Part shown: positions 41,780-48,460 of the stretch, one piece after another
Layout of the letters: every line of letters begins with the position of its first letter
Numbering within the stretch: the first letter of the stretch is position 1
Source: Myxococcales bacterium
Lineage (GTDB): Bacteria; Lernaellota; Lernaellaia; Lernaellales; Lernaellaceae
Assembly (NCBI GenBank): GCA_012517325.1
Contig: JAAYVF010000116.1
Location: 1-54,719 of the forward strand
Direction of reading: 5' to 3'
DNA length: 54,719 nt
Translations under genes and position numbers: made by a program
The notes under the pieces: generated by a model
What the model saw: the letters and a program-made list of their open reading frames with translations, nothing else
What the model was told of the DNA's origin: nothing
Database searches by the model: none

Positions 41780-42763
41780 ATGAGCGATTATCAAGCCCGC
41801 GTCGCCGAATTTTCCGCCTTGCTGCGCGAAGTGCGCAACCAGATCGGCCAGGTCATCGTCGGCCAGCAGACCGTCGTGACCGAACTCCTCAAAACCATCT
41901 TCGCCAACGGCCACGCGTTGATCGAAGGCGTCCCGGGCTTGGGCAAAACCCTGCTCGTCTCGACCCTCGGCCAGGTGTTCCGCCTCGGCAGCCGCCGCAT
42001 CCAGTTCACGCCCGATCTGATGCCGGCCGACATCCTGGGCACCAACCTGATCGTCGAGGACGCGGCCGGCCGCAAGCGATTCGAATTCCAGAAAGGCCCG
42101 GTCTTCACGCAGATCGTCCTCGCCGACGAAATCAACCGCGCCACGCCCAAAACTCAGTCGGCCCTTCTGCAGGCGATGCAGGAACGGTCGGTCACCGTCG
42201 CCGGCGTCACCTACGAGCTGGACAAGCCGTTCTTCGTGCTCGCTACGCAAAACCCGATCGAAATGGAAGGCACCTATCCGCTGCCCGAGGCGCAGGTCGA
42301 CCGCTTCCTGACCAAGATCCTCATCCAGTACCCGAACCAGCAGGAACTGATGGCGATCCTCGACCGCACCACCGGCGCCGCGCCCCTCGAGGTGAAGACC
42401 GTCATGGACAGCGCGAAGATCCTCGCCGCCCAGAAGCTCGCCGCCGAGGTGCCCGTGCCCGACCACGTGCGCGACGCCGTCACCCGCCTGGTGCTGGCCA
42501 CCCATCCCGAAAGCGACCTGGCCTCCGACATGGTGAAAAAGTACGTGCGTTACGGCGCCAGCCCGCGCGGCGGCCAGGCCATGTTGATGACGGCGAAGGT
42601 CACCTCCCTGATGGACAACCGCTACTCGGTGAGCCTCGACGACGTCAAATCGGTGTTGCACATCTGCATGCGCCACCGCCTGCTGCTGTCGTTCGAAGGC
42701 GAGGCGGAAGGCGTCAAGACCGACGACATTCTCGCCGATCTCGAAAAGCGGCTGCTGAAGTAG
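41780..42763 (+). CDS. MoxR family AAA+ ATPase
   Basis: 327 aa; GGAGGATAAACC precedes ATG. Walker A GVPGLGKT (residues 50-57), Walker B IVLADEINRATPKTQSALLQAM, sensor 1 FVLATQNPIEMEGTYPLPEAQ and sensor 2 GASPRGGQAML are all intact and typical of MoxR. It is the final gene of the five-gene cluster, whereas MoxR more often comes first. MoxR ATPases act as chaperones for assembly or metal insertion of partner proteins, usually through the vWA proteins encoded beside them. A terminator follows. Confidence 0.96.
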   Translation: MSDYQARVAEFSALLREVRNQIGQVIVGQQTVVTELLKTIFANGHALIEGVPGLGKTLLVSTLGQVFRLGSRRIQFTPDLMPADILGTNLIVEDAAGRKRFEFQKGPVFTQIVLADEINRATPKTQSALLQAMQERSVTVAGVTYELDKPFFVLATQNPIEMEGTYPLPEAQVDRFLTKILIQYPNQQELMAILDRTTGAAPLEVKTVMDSAKILAAQKLAAEVPVPDHVRDAVTRLVLATHPESDLASDMVKKYVRYGASPRGGQAMLMTAKVTSLMDNRYSVSLDDVKSVLHICMRHRLLLSFEGEAEGVKTDDILADLEKRLLK

Positions 42764-42780
42764 CCCGTCCGATTAAAGCG

Positions 42781-42812
42781 AAACGGCCGACGGATCGCCG
42801 CCGGCCGTTTTT
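42781..42812 (+). terminator. Rho-independent terminator after moxR
   Basis: 9-bp stem AAACGGCCG (42781-42789) with CGGCCGTTT (42802-42810), 12-base loop, then TTATTTA. It lies 18 bases after the moxR stop and just before the DUF3795 gene end on the other strand. Confidence 0.8.
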
Positions 42813-42830
42813 ATTTAATTCACCGGTTCT

Positions 42831-43274
42831 TTATTTGGTCTTCGGCAACTGTGGGCCCGCGCCGAGCATCAGCTTGCCCTGAAAATAGCGGCTCATGATC
42901 ATCGGGTACTGCTCGGCCCACAGTTCCAGGCCGTCGCGACGGATCGACAGCAGGTTGAAGATTTTCGTGTTGTGCGGCAGGAAATTCGCCAGGTCGGCCG
43001 TCGGCGCAAATCGCGGGCAGGGAAACGAGGCGCACTCGCCGCAGAGAAACAAGCTTTTCTCCTTGGCGCAATAATAAGTCTCGCAGACCTTGCCTTGCAG
43101 CGGCGTCGGCGAACCGGCGGCCGGTCGGCAACCGGGACATTTGGCGCGATCGGGCGTGGTCTTCATCTGCTCGGCGAGCGATTGGGCCAGGGCTTCGTTC
43201 ACGTTGGCCAAGTACAACGGACACTTCCCACAATACAATCCGCAGGGCGCCACCAGGTTCTCTTGCACCGGCAT
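42831..43274 (-). CDS. DUF3795 cysteine-rich protein
   Basis: 147 aa. The family pattern is clear: APCGLYCGKCPLYLA near the start, CPGC at about 46, CETYYCAKEK, and CGECASFPCPRF at about 78-89. Together these give ten or more cysteines in CxxC pairs, fit for zinc or Fe-S binding. A conserved C-terminal helical part follows (IRRDGLELWAEQY). Small soluble cytoplasmic protein, function unknown. Single gene on the minus strand. Confidence 0.9.
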   Translation of the reverse strand: MPVQENLVAPCGLYCGKCPLYLANVNEALAQSLAEQMKTTPDRAKCPGCRPAAGSPTPLQGKVCETYYCAKEKSLFLCGECASFPCPRFAPTADLANFLPHNTKIFNLLSIRRDGLELWAEQYPMIMSRYFQGKLMLGAGPQLPKTK

Positions 43275-43360
43275 TGCTTCAATTCCTTTCCGCTGGCATT
43301 GAGTGACATTTCCACTGTAGCACTTTGACCGGGGGCAAGAAACCGACTCGCGGAATTTTT

Positions 43361-44143
43361 TTACTCGCGGGGGAGACTGAATCGCAAGCGCGTGTCGCCG
43401 ACCAGAATGGTATCGAGGTTCGGCGTCAACCGATGCCGCTGCACCTTCTGATTGTTGACGAACAGGCCGTTGCGGCTGCCGAGGTCCTCGATCACGTAGC
43501 CCTCGGCCGTGTGCCGGATGACGGCGTGATGGCCGGAAACGAGTTTGTCGACCAGGGCCAGGTGGTTGTCGGGAGCGCGGCCGATGGTGAACGCGGCCTG
43601 CCGCATCAGGAACCGGCGGGCGCCGGCGCTTTCGCCGAAAACCTCGATGAACGGAAACCGCGCCAGCCGCTGCCGGCGGCCGGGCTCGAGGGCGACCTCC
43701 TCCGGGCGCAGCAGGCGGGTTTCGTCCAGTTCAGCGGGGCGCGGCCGGTCCGGTTCGTCGTCCGCGCCGCGCGGCCGGCGGCGCGCTTGCATGGCGTTGA
43801 CCATCGTCGCGCTGTCGTCGACGGGCGGCGCGAACCATTCGAACGTCAGGGCGATGACGCCGACGATCAACTCGTCGCCGGCCGCCGCCGCCTCGTCGGC
43901 GGTTCCCAACGGGTGATGGTTGAGAAAGGTCGCGTTCTCCGAGCCGAGGTCGCGCACGGAAATCCGGCCGTCCGCCACCGTGACCAGCGCGTGCTCGCGC
44001 GAGCACTCGGGATCGTCGAATTGAATCTCGCAATGCGGCGCGCGGCCGATCCGGTTGGGCCCCTCGCGCAGGGGCAGTTCGATCCGGCGGCCTTGGTCGT
44101 CGGCGGCCACCAGGCGGGCCGTCAGGCGTTTACTTTCGCTCAT
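43361..44143 (-). CDS. Twin FHA-domain protein
   Basis: 260 aa from ATG 44143; the longer frame adds a low-likelihood N-terminus. FHA 1 (about 20-100): NRIGRAPHCEIQFDDPECSR, EHALV, DLGSENATFLNHHPL. A variable Arg/Asp/Pro-rich linker (about 112-160) follows. FHA 2 (about 165-258): FTIGRAPDNHLALVDKLVSG, HHAVI, IEDLGSRNGLFVNNQKVQRH. Both keep the G-R, S-x-x-H and N residues that bind phospho-Thr. It probably joins phosphoproteins in a Thr-kinase pathway; the nearest kinase-like gene (48461-50527) seems catalytically dead, so its partner kinase is elsewhere. Confidence 0.93.
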   Translation of the reverse strand: MSESKRLTARLVAADDQGRRIELPLREGPNRIGRAPHCEIQFDDPECSREHALVTVADGRISVRDLGSENATFLNHHPLGTADEAAAAGDELIVGVIALTFEWFAPPVDDSATMVNAMQARRRPRGADDEPDRPRPAELDETRLLRPEEVALEPGRRQRLARFPFIEVFGESAGARRFLMRQAAFTIGRAPDNHLALVDKLVSGHHAVIRHTAEGYVIEDLGSRNGLFVNNQKVQRHRLTPNLDTILVGDTRLRFSLPRE

Positions 44144-44262
44144 GCGGATATTGTCGGGCGGGATTCGCCGCCCGGTCAAGCGAAAAGAAGGCGACGGTTT
44201 GCAGCCGGCCCGAGTCCTGGCATACAATTTATCCACCTTCCGAGGATGCAGTGGGGGCCGCC

Positions 44263-45159
44263 ATGGAAGATCGTTTTTACAAGAACGTGCTCGATCATCT
44301 GCACGACGGCATCTATTTCGTCGACCGCGAGCGCCGCATCACCTATTGGAACCAGGGCGCCGAACGGCTGACGGGTTATTCCGCCGCCGAAATGGTCGGC
44401 CGTTATTGCCACGACAACCTGCTCAACCACGTCGACGACAAGGCGCAGCCGCTTTGCCTCGACCGGTGCCCGCTGGCCCACACCATGGAAGACGGCGAGC
44501 CGCGCGAGGCCGAAGTCTACCTGCATCACAAGCAAGGGCACCGCCTGCCCGTCGAGGTGCGCACGACGCCTCTGCACGACGAGCAGGGCCAGGTGCTCGG
44601 AGGCATCGAAATCTTTTCGGACAACTCGGCCAAGATGGCCATTGTGCAGGAGCGGCGGCAGTTGGAAAAACTGGCGATGCTCGATCCGCTGACCGAGGTC
44701 GGCAACCGCCATTACGCCGAAATTCAGATCAACAACATCATCCAGGAAAACACCCGCTATAGCTGGCCCTTCGGCCTGCTGTTCATCGACATCGACCACT
44801 TCAAGCAGGTCAACGACCGCTTCGGGCATGCCATCGGCGACATGGTGCTGCGCATGACGGCGCGGACGATGACCAACAGCCTGCGCACCTTCGACCAGGT
44901 CTGCCGCTGGGGCGGCGAGGAATTCGTCGCCATCGTCAAGAACGTGGACCGCGAGCAGCTGTCGATCGTGGCCGAGAAGGTGCGGTTCTTCGTCGAAAGC
45001 TCCTACCTGACGATCAAGGACGAATCGCTCAACGTCACCGTCTCCATCGGCGGCGCGATCATCCGCGCCGACGACACCATGCCGCTGCTGATCGAACGCG
45101 CCGACCGCCTGATGTACCGCGCCAAATCCGGCGGCCGCAACGCCGTTGCGTTGGAATAA
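44263..45159 (+). CDS. PAS-GGDEF diguanylate cyclase
   Basis: 298 aa from ATG 44263 (GGGGG 5 bases upstream); GTG 44251 with GAGG before it is an alternative. PAS domain at about 5-125 (FYKNVLDHLHDGIYFVDRER, WNQGAERLTGYSAAEMVG) with two cysteine residues (HDNLLNHVDDKAQPLCLDRC) as in some redox or metal PAS domains. The GGDEF domain at about 140-298 has MLDPLTEVGNRHY, FIDIDHFKQVNDRFGH, active-site RWGGEEFVAIV and the closing YRAKSGGRNAV. The active site is GGEEF, a fully functional variant. It makes cyclic di-GMP from GTP on an unknown cue. Confidence 0.94.
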   Translation: MEDRFYKNVLDHLHDGIYFVDRERRITYWNQGAERLTGYSAAEMVGRYCHDNLLNHVDDKAQPLCLDRCPLAHTMEDGEPREAEVYLHHKQGHRLPVEVRTTPLHDEQGQVLGGIEIFSDNSAKMAIVQERRQLEKLAMLDPLTEVGNRHYAEIQINNIIQENTRYSWPFGLLFIDIDHFKQVNDRFGHAIGDMVLRMTARTMTNSLRTFDQVCRWGGEEFVAIVKNVDREQLSIVAEKVRFFVESSYLTIKDESLNVTVSIGGAIIRADDTMPLLIERADRLMYRAKSGGRNAVALE

Positions 45160-45166
45160 GTCTCCG

Positions 45167-45257
45167 GATCACGATTCACGGATCAACGCGAACGAGGGGC
45201 ACGAAATAAAACAAGATATGTTTTCCCATTCGCGTTCATTCATGTTTATTCGCGGTT
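45167..45257. repeat. 10-base-period repeat in inverted arrangement
   Basis: 45226-45257 reads as three 10-base units (CATTCGCGTT, CATTCATGTT, TATTCGCGGT). The left part (45167-45196) has CACGGATCAACGCGAACGAG, the same type of unit in the other orientation, so AACGCGAA (45185-45192) and TTCGCGTT (45230-45237) can pair. No coding frame. Intergenic repeats of this G-A-A-x-R-x-G-A-A-T type occur in many genomes; function unknown. Confidence 0.5.
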
Positions 45258-45335
45258 CCAATCCTGTTCTTTCTTTATCAAACGGCGTTGGGGTGTCACG
45301 GTCTTCGATCCTTCAAGATCGATGGCCGTGCCCTT

Positions 45336-45357
45336 CGCGAACCCGGGTTCAAGACCG
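45336..45357. repeat. Flanking direct repeat, left copy
   Basis: CGCGAACCCGGGTTCAAGAC followed by CG; it matches the right copy at 46017-46038 in 20 of 22 bases. The left flank also carries ATGGCCGTGC (45322-45331), which recurs inverted at 45999-46008. The repeat pair brackets the AT-rich membrane-protein gene. Confidence 0.55.
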
Positions 45358-45358
45358 A

Positions 45359-45829
45359 CTACGAAGCGCGTTTCTTGAAATGTTCGATGACCTCGTTGAT
45401 CTCGCTGTCGTATTTTTCACCATATGGGAAAATGAGTGGTAAAAACGTCTTTTTGTTGATGACCAGCAACATAGTTCCGAGCAAATTAAATTTCCTGATG
45501 GACACCACTTGCGAAAAGGGAACGTCTTCTTTTTTGCTTTTACCCAATACTTCAAGGCCGTTATCGGAAAATTCGACGATCGATATTTTTCGATAATCCC
45601 AATAAGCCAAGGCAAACAGCAGCGCCGCGCCGATCAAAATGAGCAGGGATATATTACCGAGCAATTCACCATTTAGGTTTTTTAAACCATATCGGATGGG
45701 AAACAGAGCCGGAATAATCACCAAATAAACCAGCGTCAGCAAAATAAAAGTGCTAATAAATGATAAAATGCCGACCGAAAATGAAAGCCGCACCATATCG
45801 CTGTATTTGATCACCAGCGTGTGTTTCAT
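45359..45829 (-). CDS. Unknown AT-rich two-helix membrane protein
   Basis: 156 aa from ATG 45829 with GAGG 9 bases upstream; an open frame upstream of it is not supported. Two membrane helices (VGILSFISTFILLTLVYLVI and NISLLILIGAALLFALAYW) are followed by a PH-like cytoplasmic tail: ISIVEFSDNGLEVLGKSKKE, VPFSQVVSIRKF, LLVINKKTFLPLIFPYGEKY. That pattern resembles bacterial PH-domain (YcxB/YdbT-like) membrane proteins, a tentative link. Base composition is clearly more AT-rich than all neighbours, and repeats flank it, so it may be acquired DNA. Function unknown. Confidence 0.68.
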   Translation of the reverse strand: MKHTLVIKYSDMVRLSFSVGILSFISTFILLTLVYLVIIPALFPIRYGLKNLNGELLGNISLLILIGAALLFALAYWDYRKISIVEFSDNGLEVLGKSKKEDVPFSQVVSIRKFNLLGTMLLVINKKTFLPLIFPYGEKYDSEINEVIEHFKKRAS

Positions 45830-46016
45830 TTGGCTTCCCTCGCGAAATGAATTGTCCGGCTTGTCGTTTTTCCTGGTTGGTGAATTAAAAAATACTACTT
45901 TATGTTCAACGATGTAAAGAGAAGACGAGGCGCCCTCGTTCCGCGATTGAACGTATGACCTGCCATGGCGAGTGACCACTGAAAAGCCGCTTGCCGGAGC
46001 ACGGCCATGAACCCTG

Positions 46017-46038
46017 CGCGGACTCGGGTTCAAGACCG
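46017..46038. repeat. Flanking direct repeat, right copy
   Basis: CGCGGACTCGGGTTCAAGAC followed by CG; 20 of 22 bases match 45336-45357. The gap 45830-46163 that contains it has no supported gene. Confidence 0.55.
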
Positions 46039-46163
46039 TGGCACCCAGGAAATTCTCAATCATGGTGACGGATGTTCATGGGCCAGGGAAACCACCTTGA
46101 TGAGCCACTTCTTTTTCCCGCGAAGCGCAGGAGAAAGTGGATCACTTTTCGACCATCGCTCGA

Positions 46164-46496
46164 TCAATTCAGGCAATAATCGGCGCCGATTTCCAGACAG
46201 GTCGCCTCTGGCAGGAAGTGCGTGGCGAGCAGGTGCGCCGCGTCGTAAAGCACGGCGCAACCGTCGGCGCATTCCTCCTCCGAGTAAGCGTCCCAGCAGT
46301 ACGTGCCGACCTGCGCTTCGGCTTGAAAACAGCAAACGCAAGCGTGATCCGTCGGCGGCGAAGCGTCGTCGTCGGCCGGGGAAGCGTCGTCGTCGCCGGA
46401 ATCGTCGTCCTCGTCGTTGCAGGCGGGAAAAAACAGCAGCGCCGCGAGGCAAGCCCCGAAAAACAAACAGGCCAGCGGCGGCAATAAGTGCTTCAT
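46164..46496 (-). CDS. Small cysteine-rich lipoprotein with Asp-rich linker
   Basis: 110 aa from ATG 46496 (AGGGA about 10 bases upstream). The signal peptide ends in LLFFPAC, a lipobox. The mature protein opens with an acidic linker (NDEDDDSGDDDASPADDDAS), then a compact domain with eight cysteines (CVCC, YC, EC, GC, TC, YC) that should form disulfides in the periplasm or outside. It has the same layout as the larger lipoprotein at 53243-53947. It is the last gene of the DUF3108/TPR/kinase-like cluster. Function unknown. Confidence 0.78.
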   Translation of the reverse strand: MKHLLPPLACLFFGACLAALLFFPACNDEDDDSGDDDASPADDDASPPTDHACVCCFQAEAQVGTYCWDAYSEEECADGCAVLYDAAHLLATHFLPEATCLEIGADYCLN

Positions 46497-46522
46497 GCCC
46501 AATTTCCCTAGTGCGGCGCCGA

Positions 46523-47290
46523 TCAATTCTTCTGAACCAACTCGCCGTAAATATGGCCGACAAACGCCTCGGATTCGAGGCGCAATACGTGGTGCGGCGG
46601 GTTTTTATCGACCCACAAAAAAAGCTGGCGTACTTTTTCGACATCGGAGCCCTGGACATTGCCGGTCGATCGGAGGATGCGCGGTTGCACCTTCCAGGTA
46701 TCGAATTCGCCCAGGCCGATTTTGATCCGTTCCTCGCCGATGACCCGGTAGGTCAGATCGTGGCGGCGTTTGCCGTCGAACGCCTTGAGGTTGTACTGCT
46801 GGCCGATCGACAGCGGCGAACGGCGCAGAAAGAGAATGGCGCTGAGCGGATCGTAGTGATCGAGCGGCGCGTCCTTGGGCGACAACGCCTTGCGGGTGTT
46901 TTTGATGATGCGGGTGCGGGAGCCGATCAGCAGATTGGCGGTCGGATCGCGGCGGATCTCGGTGTCGAGAAAGAAACTGGCTTCGCGCTGCTCGAAGAAG
47001 AACCGCTGGCAGGCGAGCTTGTCGGCGGTGGTTTCGACCGAAATTTTATCGCGCACCCGCCAGATCCAGTCGAGCTTGGGCTTGCCTTGAATCTGCACGA
47101 CCGCCTTGTAGCCGGGCACGCCGGCCACCGTCGCCGGGTCGATGGCGATCGTCGCGGTGGCCGCGCTGATATTCTGCCAGCCGAATTCGTAGACCAGGCG
47201 TTCGGTCCCGAAATCCGCCGCCGGCGAGCCGGCGGCCCACGCCAGCAGAGCGATCAGCGGCAACAGGGCGATCCGCCACCCGCACTTCAT
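46523..47290 (-). CDS. DUF3108 family exported protein
   Basis: 255 aa from ATG 47290 with AGGAGG 9 bases upstream; its start overlaps the TPR lipoprotein stop (ATGA). A signal peptide (about 1-25) ends in SPAAD. The mature part is a beta-rich protein: GTERLVYEFGWQNISAATAT, YKAVVQIQGKPKLDWIWRV, a region with LSPKDAPLDHYDPLSAILFL, and VWVDKNPPHHVLRLE-like ending. These match DUF3108 (lipocalin-like envelope) proteins. Located in the periplasm or outer membrane inner face. Role unknown, but co-transcription with a TPR lipoprotein and a kinase-like protein suggests an envelope assembly. Confidence 0.85.
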   Translation of the reverse strand: MKCGWRIALLPLIALLAWAAGSPAADFGTERLVYEFGWQNISAATATIAIDPATVAGVPGYKAVVQIQGKPKLDWIWRVRDKISVETTADKLACQRFFFEQREASFFLDTEIRRDPTANLLIGSRTRIIKNTRKALSPKDAPLDHYDPLSAILFLRRSPLSIGQQYNLKAFDGKRRHDLTYRVIGEERIKIGLGEFDTWKVQPRILRSTGNVQGSDVEKVRQLFLWVDKNPPHHVLRLESEAFVGHIYGELVQKN

Positions 47291-48384
47291 GGTTTGGGTT
47301 CCTCCTGGCTGGTGAGCCGGCTGAGCAGTTCGTAATGTTCGCGGGTCCATTGCACCCACTGGTTGTTCTGCCCGAGATCGGCCGCGAGCTGCAGATTGCG
47401 GCGATAGGCGGTCAGCGCCTTGTCGAGCACGGGGTACAATTTTTTCTCGAGCTTTTCGCGGTAACCCGCCCGTTCGTCGGCGGGCAGATCGCGCGGCTCG
47501 GGCACCGCCAGCACCGCGCGGTAGAATTCCTCGAAGCCCAGGCCGATCTTGTAAAGCGCCGCCGTGATCCACAGCGGTTCGTAGGTCCGCACCGCCTGCG
47601 TGTAATAATCGCGCGCCGCGATCAGATATTCCGCCTTTTCCCGCAAATCCAACGCCAGCGCGGCTTCCTCGCCGCCCAGCGCGACCGCGGCGAAGCGCCG
47701 GTAATAAATCTCGCCCATGATGAAGTAGCCTTCGGCATAGGCCGCCCGCGCGTGGACGATGCCGCGCTGCAGGTTGCGGTCGTTTTCCGGCAAGGCCATT
47801 TCGAGATGATGTTCGGCCAGCACCTCGTCGCCGGCGTAGTAGGCCGCAATGCCCAGCCGCGCCCGCGCCTCGTTGAAAATCAGCGGTGACACGCCGAATT
47901 GGCTGAGGATGCTTTCGAATTCCTTTTCGGCCTCGGCGTACCGTTCCAACTTGACCAGACAGACACCGGCCCGCATGCGGACTTCCTCGATCAGCACGCC
48001 GCGCCCGGGCGGGTTGGGAAATTCCCGGTAAACCCGCAGGGCCTTTTCCCATTGGCCGGTCTGCTCGTTGACCAGCCCGAGGTTGTAGCGCGCCAGCGGC
48101 GCCACTTCGCTGTCGGGGTATTCCTTGAGGATTTTGTTGTAATTGAGGGTCGCCTTTTCCCACTCGGCGCCGACGTAGGCCTTGTCCCCGCGGTCGAACA
48201 ATTCGTAGGCATCGTAAATGTCGCGATTCCGGCCCGTCGGGTCGCCGACGATGGTGGTCGGCGGCAGCACCAGCGTCGCGCCGATTCGCGTGGAAGCGCA
48301 GCCGAGCGGCCCGCAAAGCAGGCCGATCGCCAACGCCAGCAGGATCCAACCCACTCGTTCGGCGGCAGCGGTTCGCGAAGTCAT
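47287..48384 (-). CDS. Tetratricopeptide-repeat lipoprotein
   Basis: 365 aa from ATG 48384 (GGAG 8 bases upstream); an upstream GTG/ATG frame is not supported. The signal peptide ends in GPLGC, a lipobox. Residues about 65-300 form TPR-type helical repeats (DKAYVGAEWEKATLNYNKIL, ARYNLGLVNEQTGQWEKALR, RAGVCLVKLERYAEAEKEFE, and later ones). The last 70 residues are helical. It has the look of a periplasmic assembly or scaffold lipoprotein. Its end overlaps DUF3108 and its start lies 77 bases after the kinase-like gene. Confidence 0.88.
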   Translation of the reverse strand: MTSRTAAAERVGWILLALAIGLLCGPLGCASTRIGATLVLPPTTIVGDPTGRNRDIYDAYELFDRGDKAYVGAEWEKATLNYNKILKEYPDSEVAPLARYNLGLVNEQTGQWEKALRVYREFPNPPGRGVLIEEVRMRAGVCLVKLERYAEAEKEFESILSQFGVSPLIFNEARARLGIAAYYAGDEVLAEHHLEMALPENDRNLQRGIVHARAAYAEGYFIMGEIYYRRFAAVALGGEEAALALDLREKAEYLIAARDYYTQAVRTYEPLWITAALYKIGLGFEEFYRAVLAVPEPRDLPADERAGYREKLEKKLYPVLDKALTAYRRNLQLAADLGQNNQWVQWTREHYELLSRLTSQEEPKP

Positions 48385-48460
48385 GGCGCCATCTCCGGAT
48401 CTCGTCCGCCCACCAGCATGACCGATCGAGGTTTGGTCGCGCAAGTCCGGGGCGGTCCGG

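Noticed and set aside
39017-42676. Very long open frame on the minus strand (1219 codons) opposite the vWA and MoxR genes
   Set aside because: It lies antisense to two clear protein genes with complete family motifs. Its product is a His/Gly/Arg/Val-rich mix without domains, as expected when a high-GC gene is read on the other strand.
45341-45357. GGTTCAAGACC considered as the T-arm of a tRNA gene (also at 46022-46038)
   Set aside because: The loop resembles a T-loop, but there is no 5-bp T stem of normal form, no acceptor stem partner and no D or anticodon arm around either copy.
46060-46659. Minus-strand 199-codon frame over the small Cys-rich lipoprotein
   Set aside because: It is an Arg-rich out-of-frame shadow; the lipobox-bearing frame at 46164-46496 is the gene.
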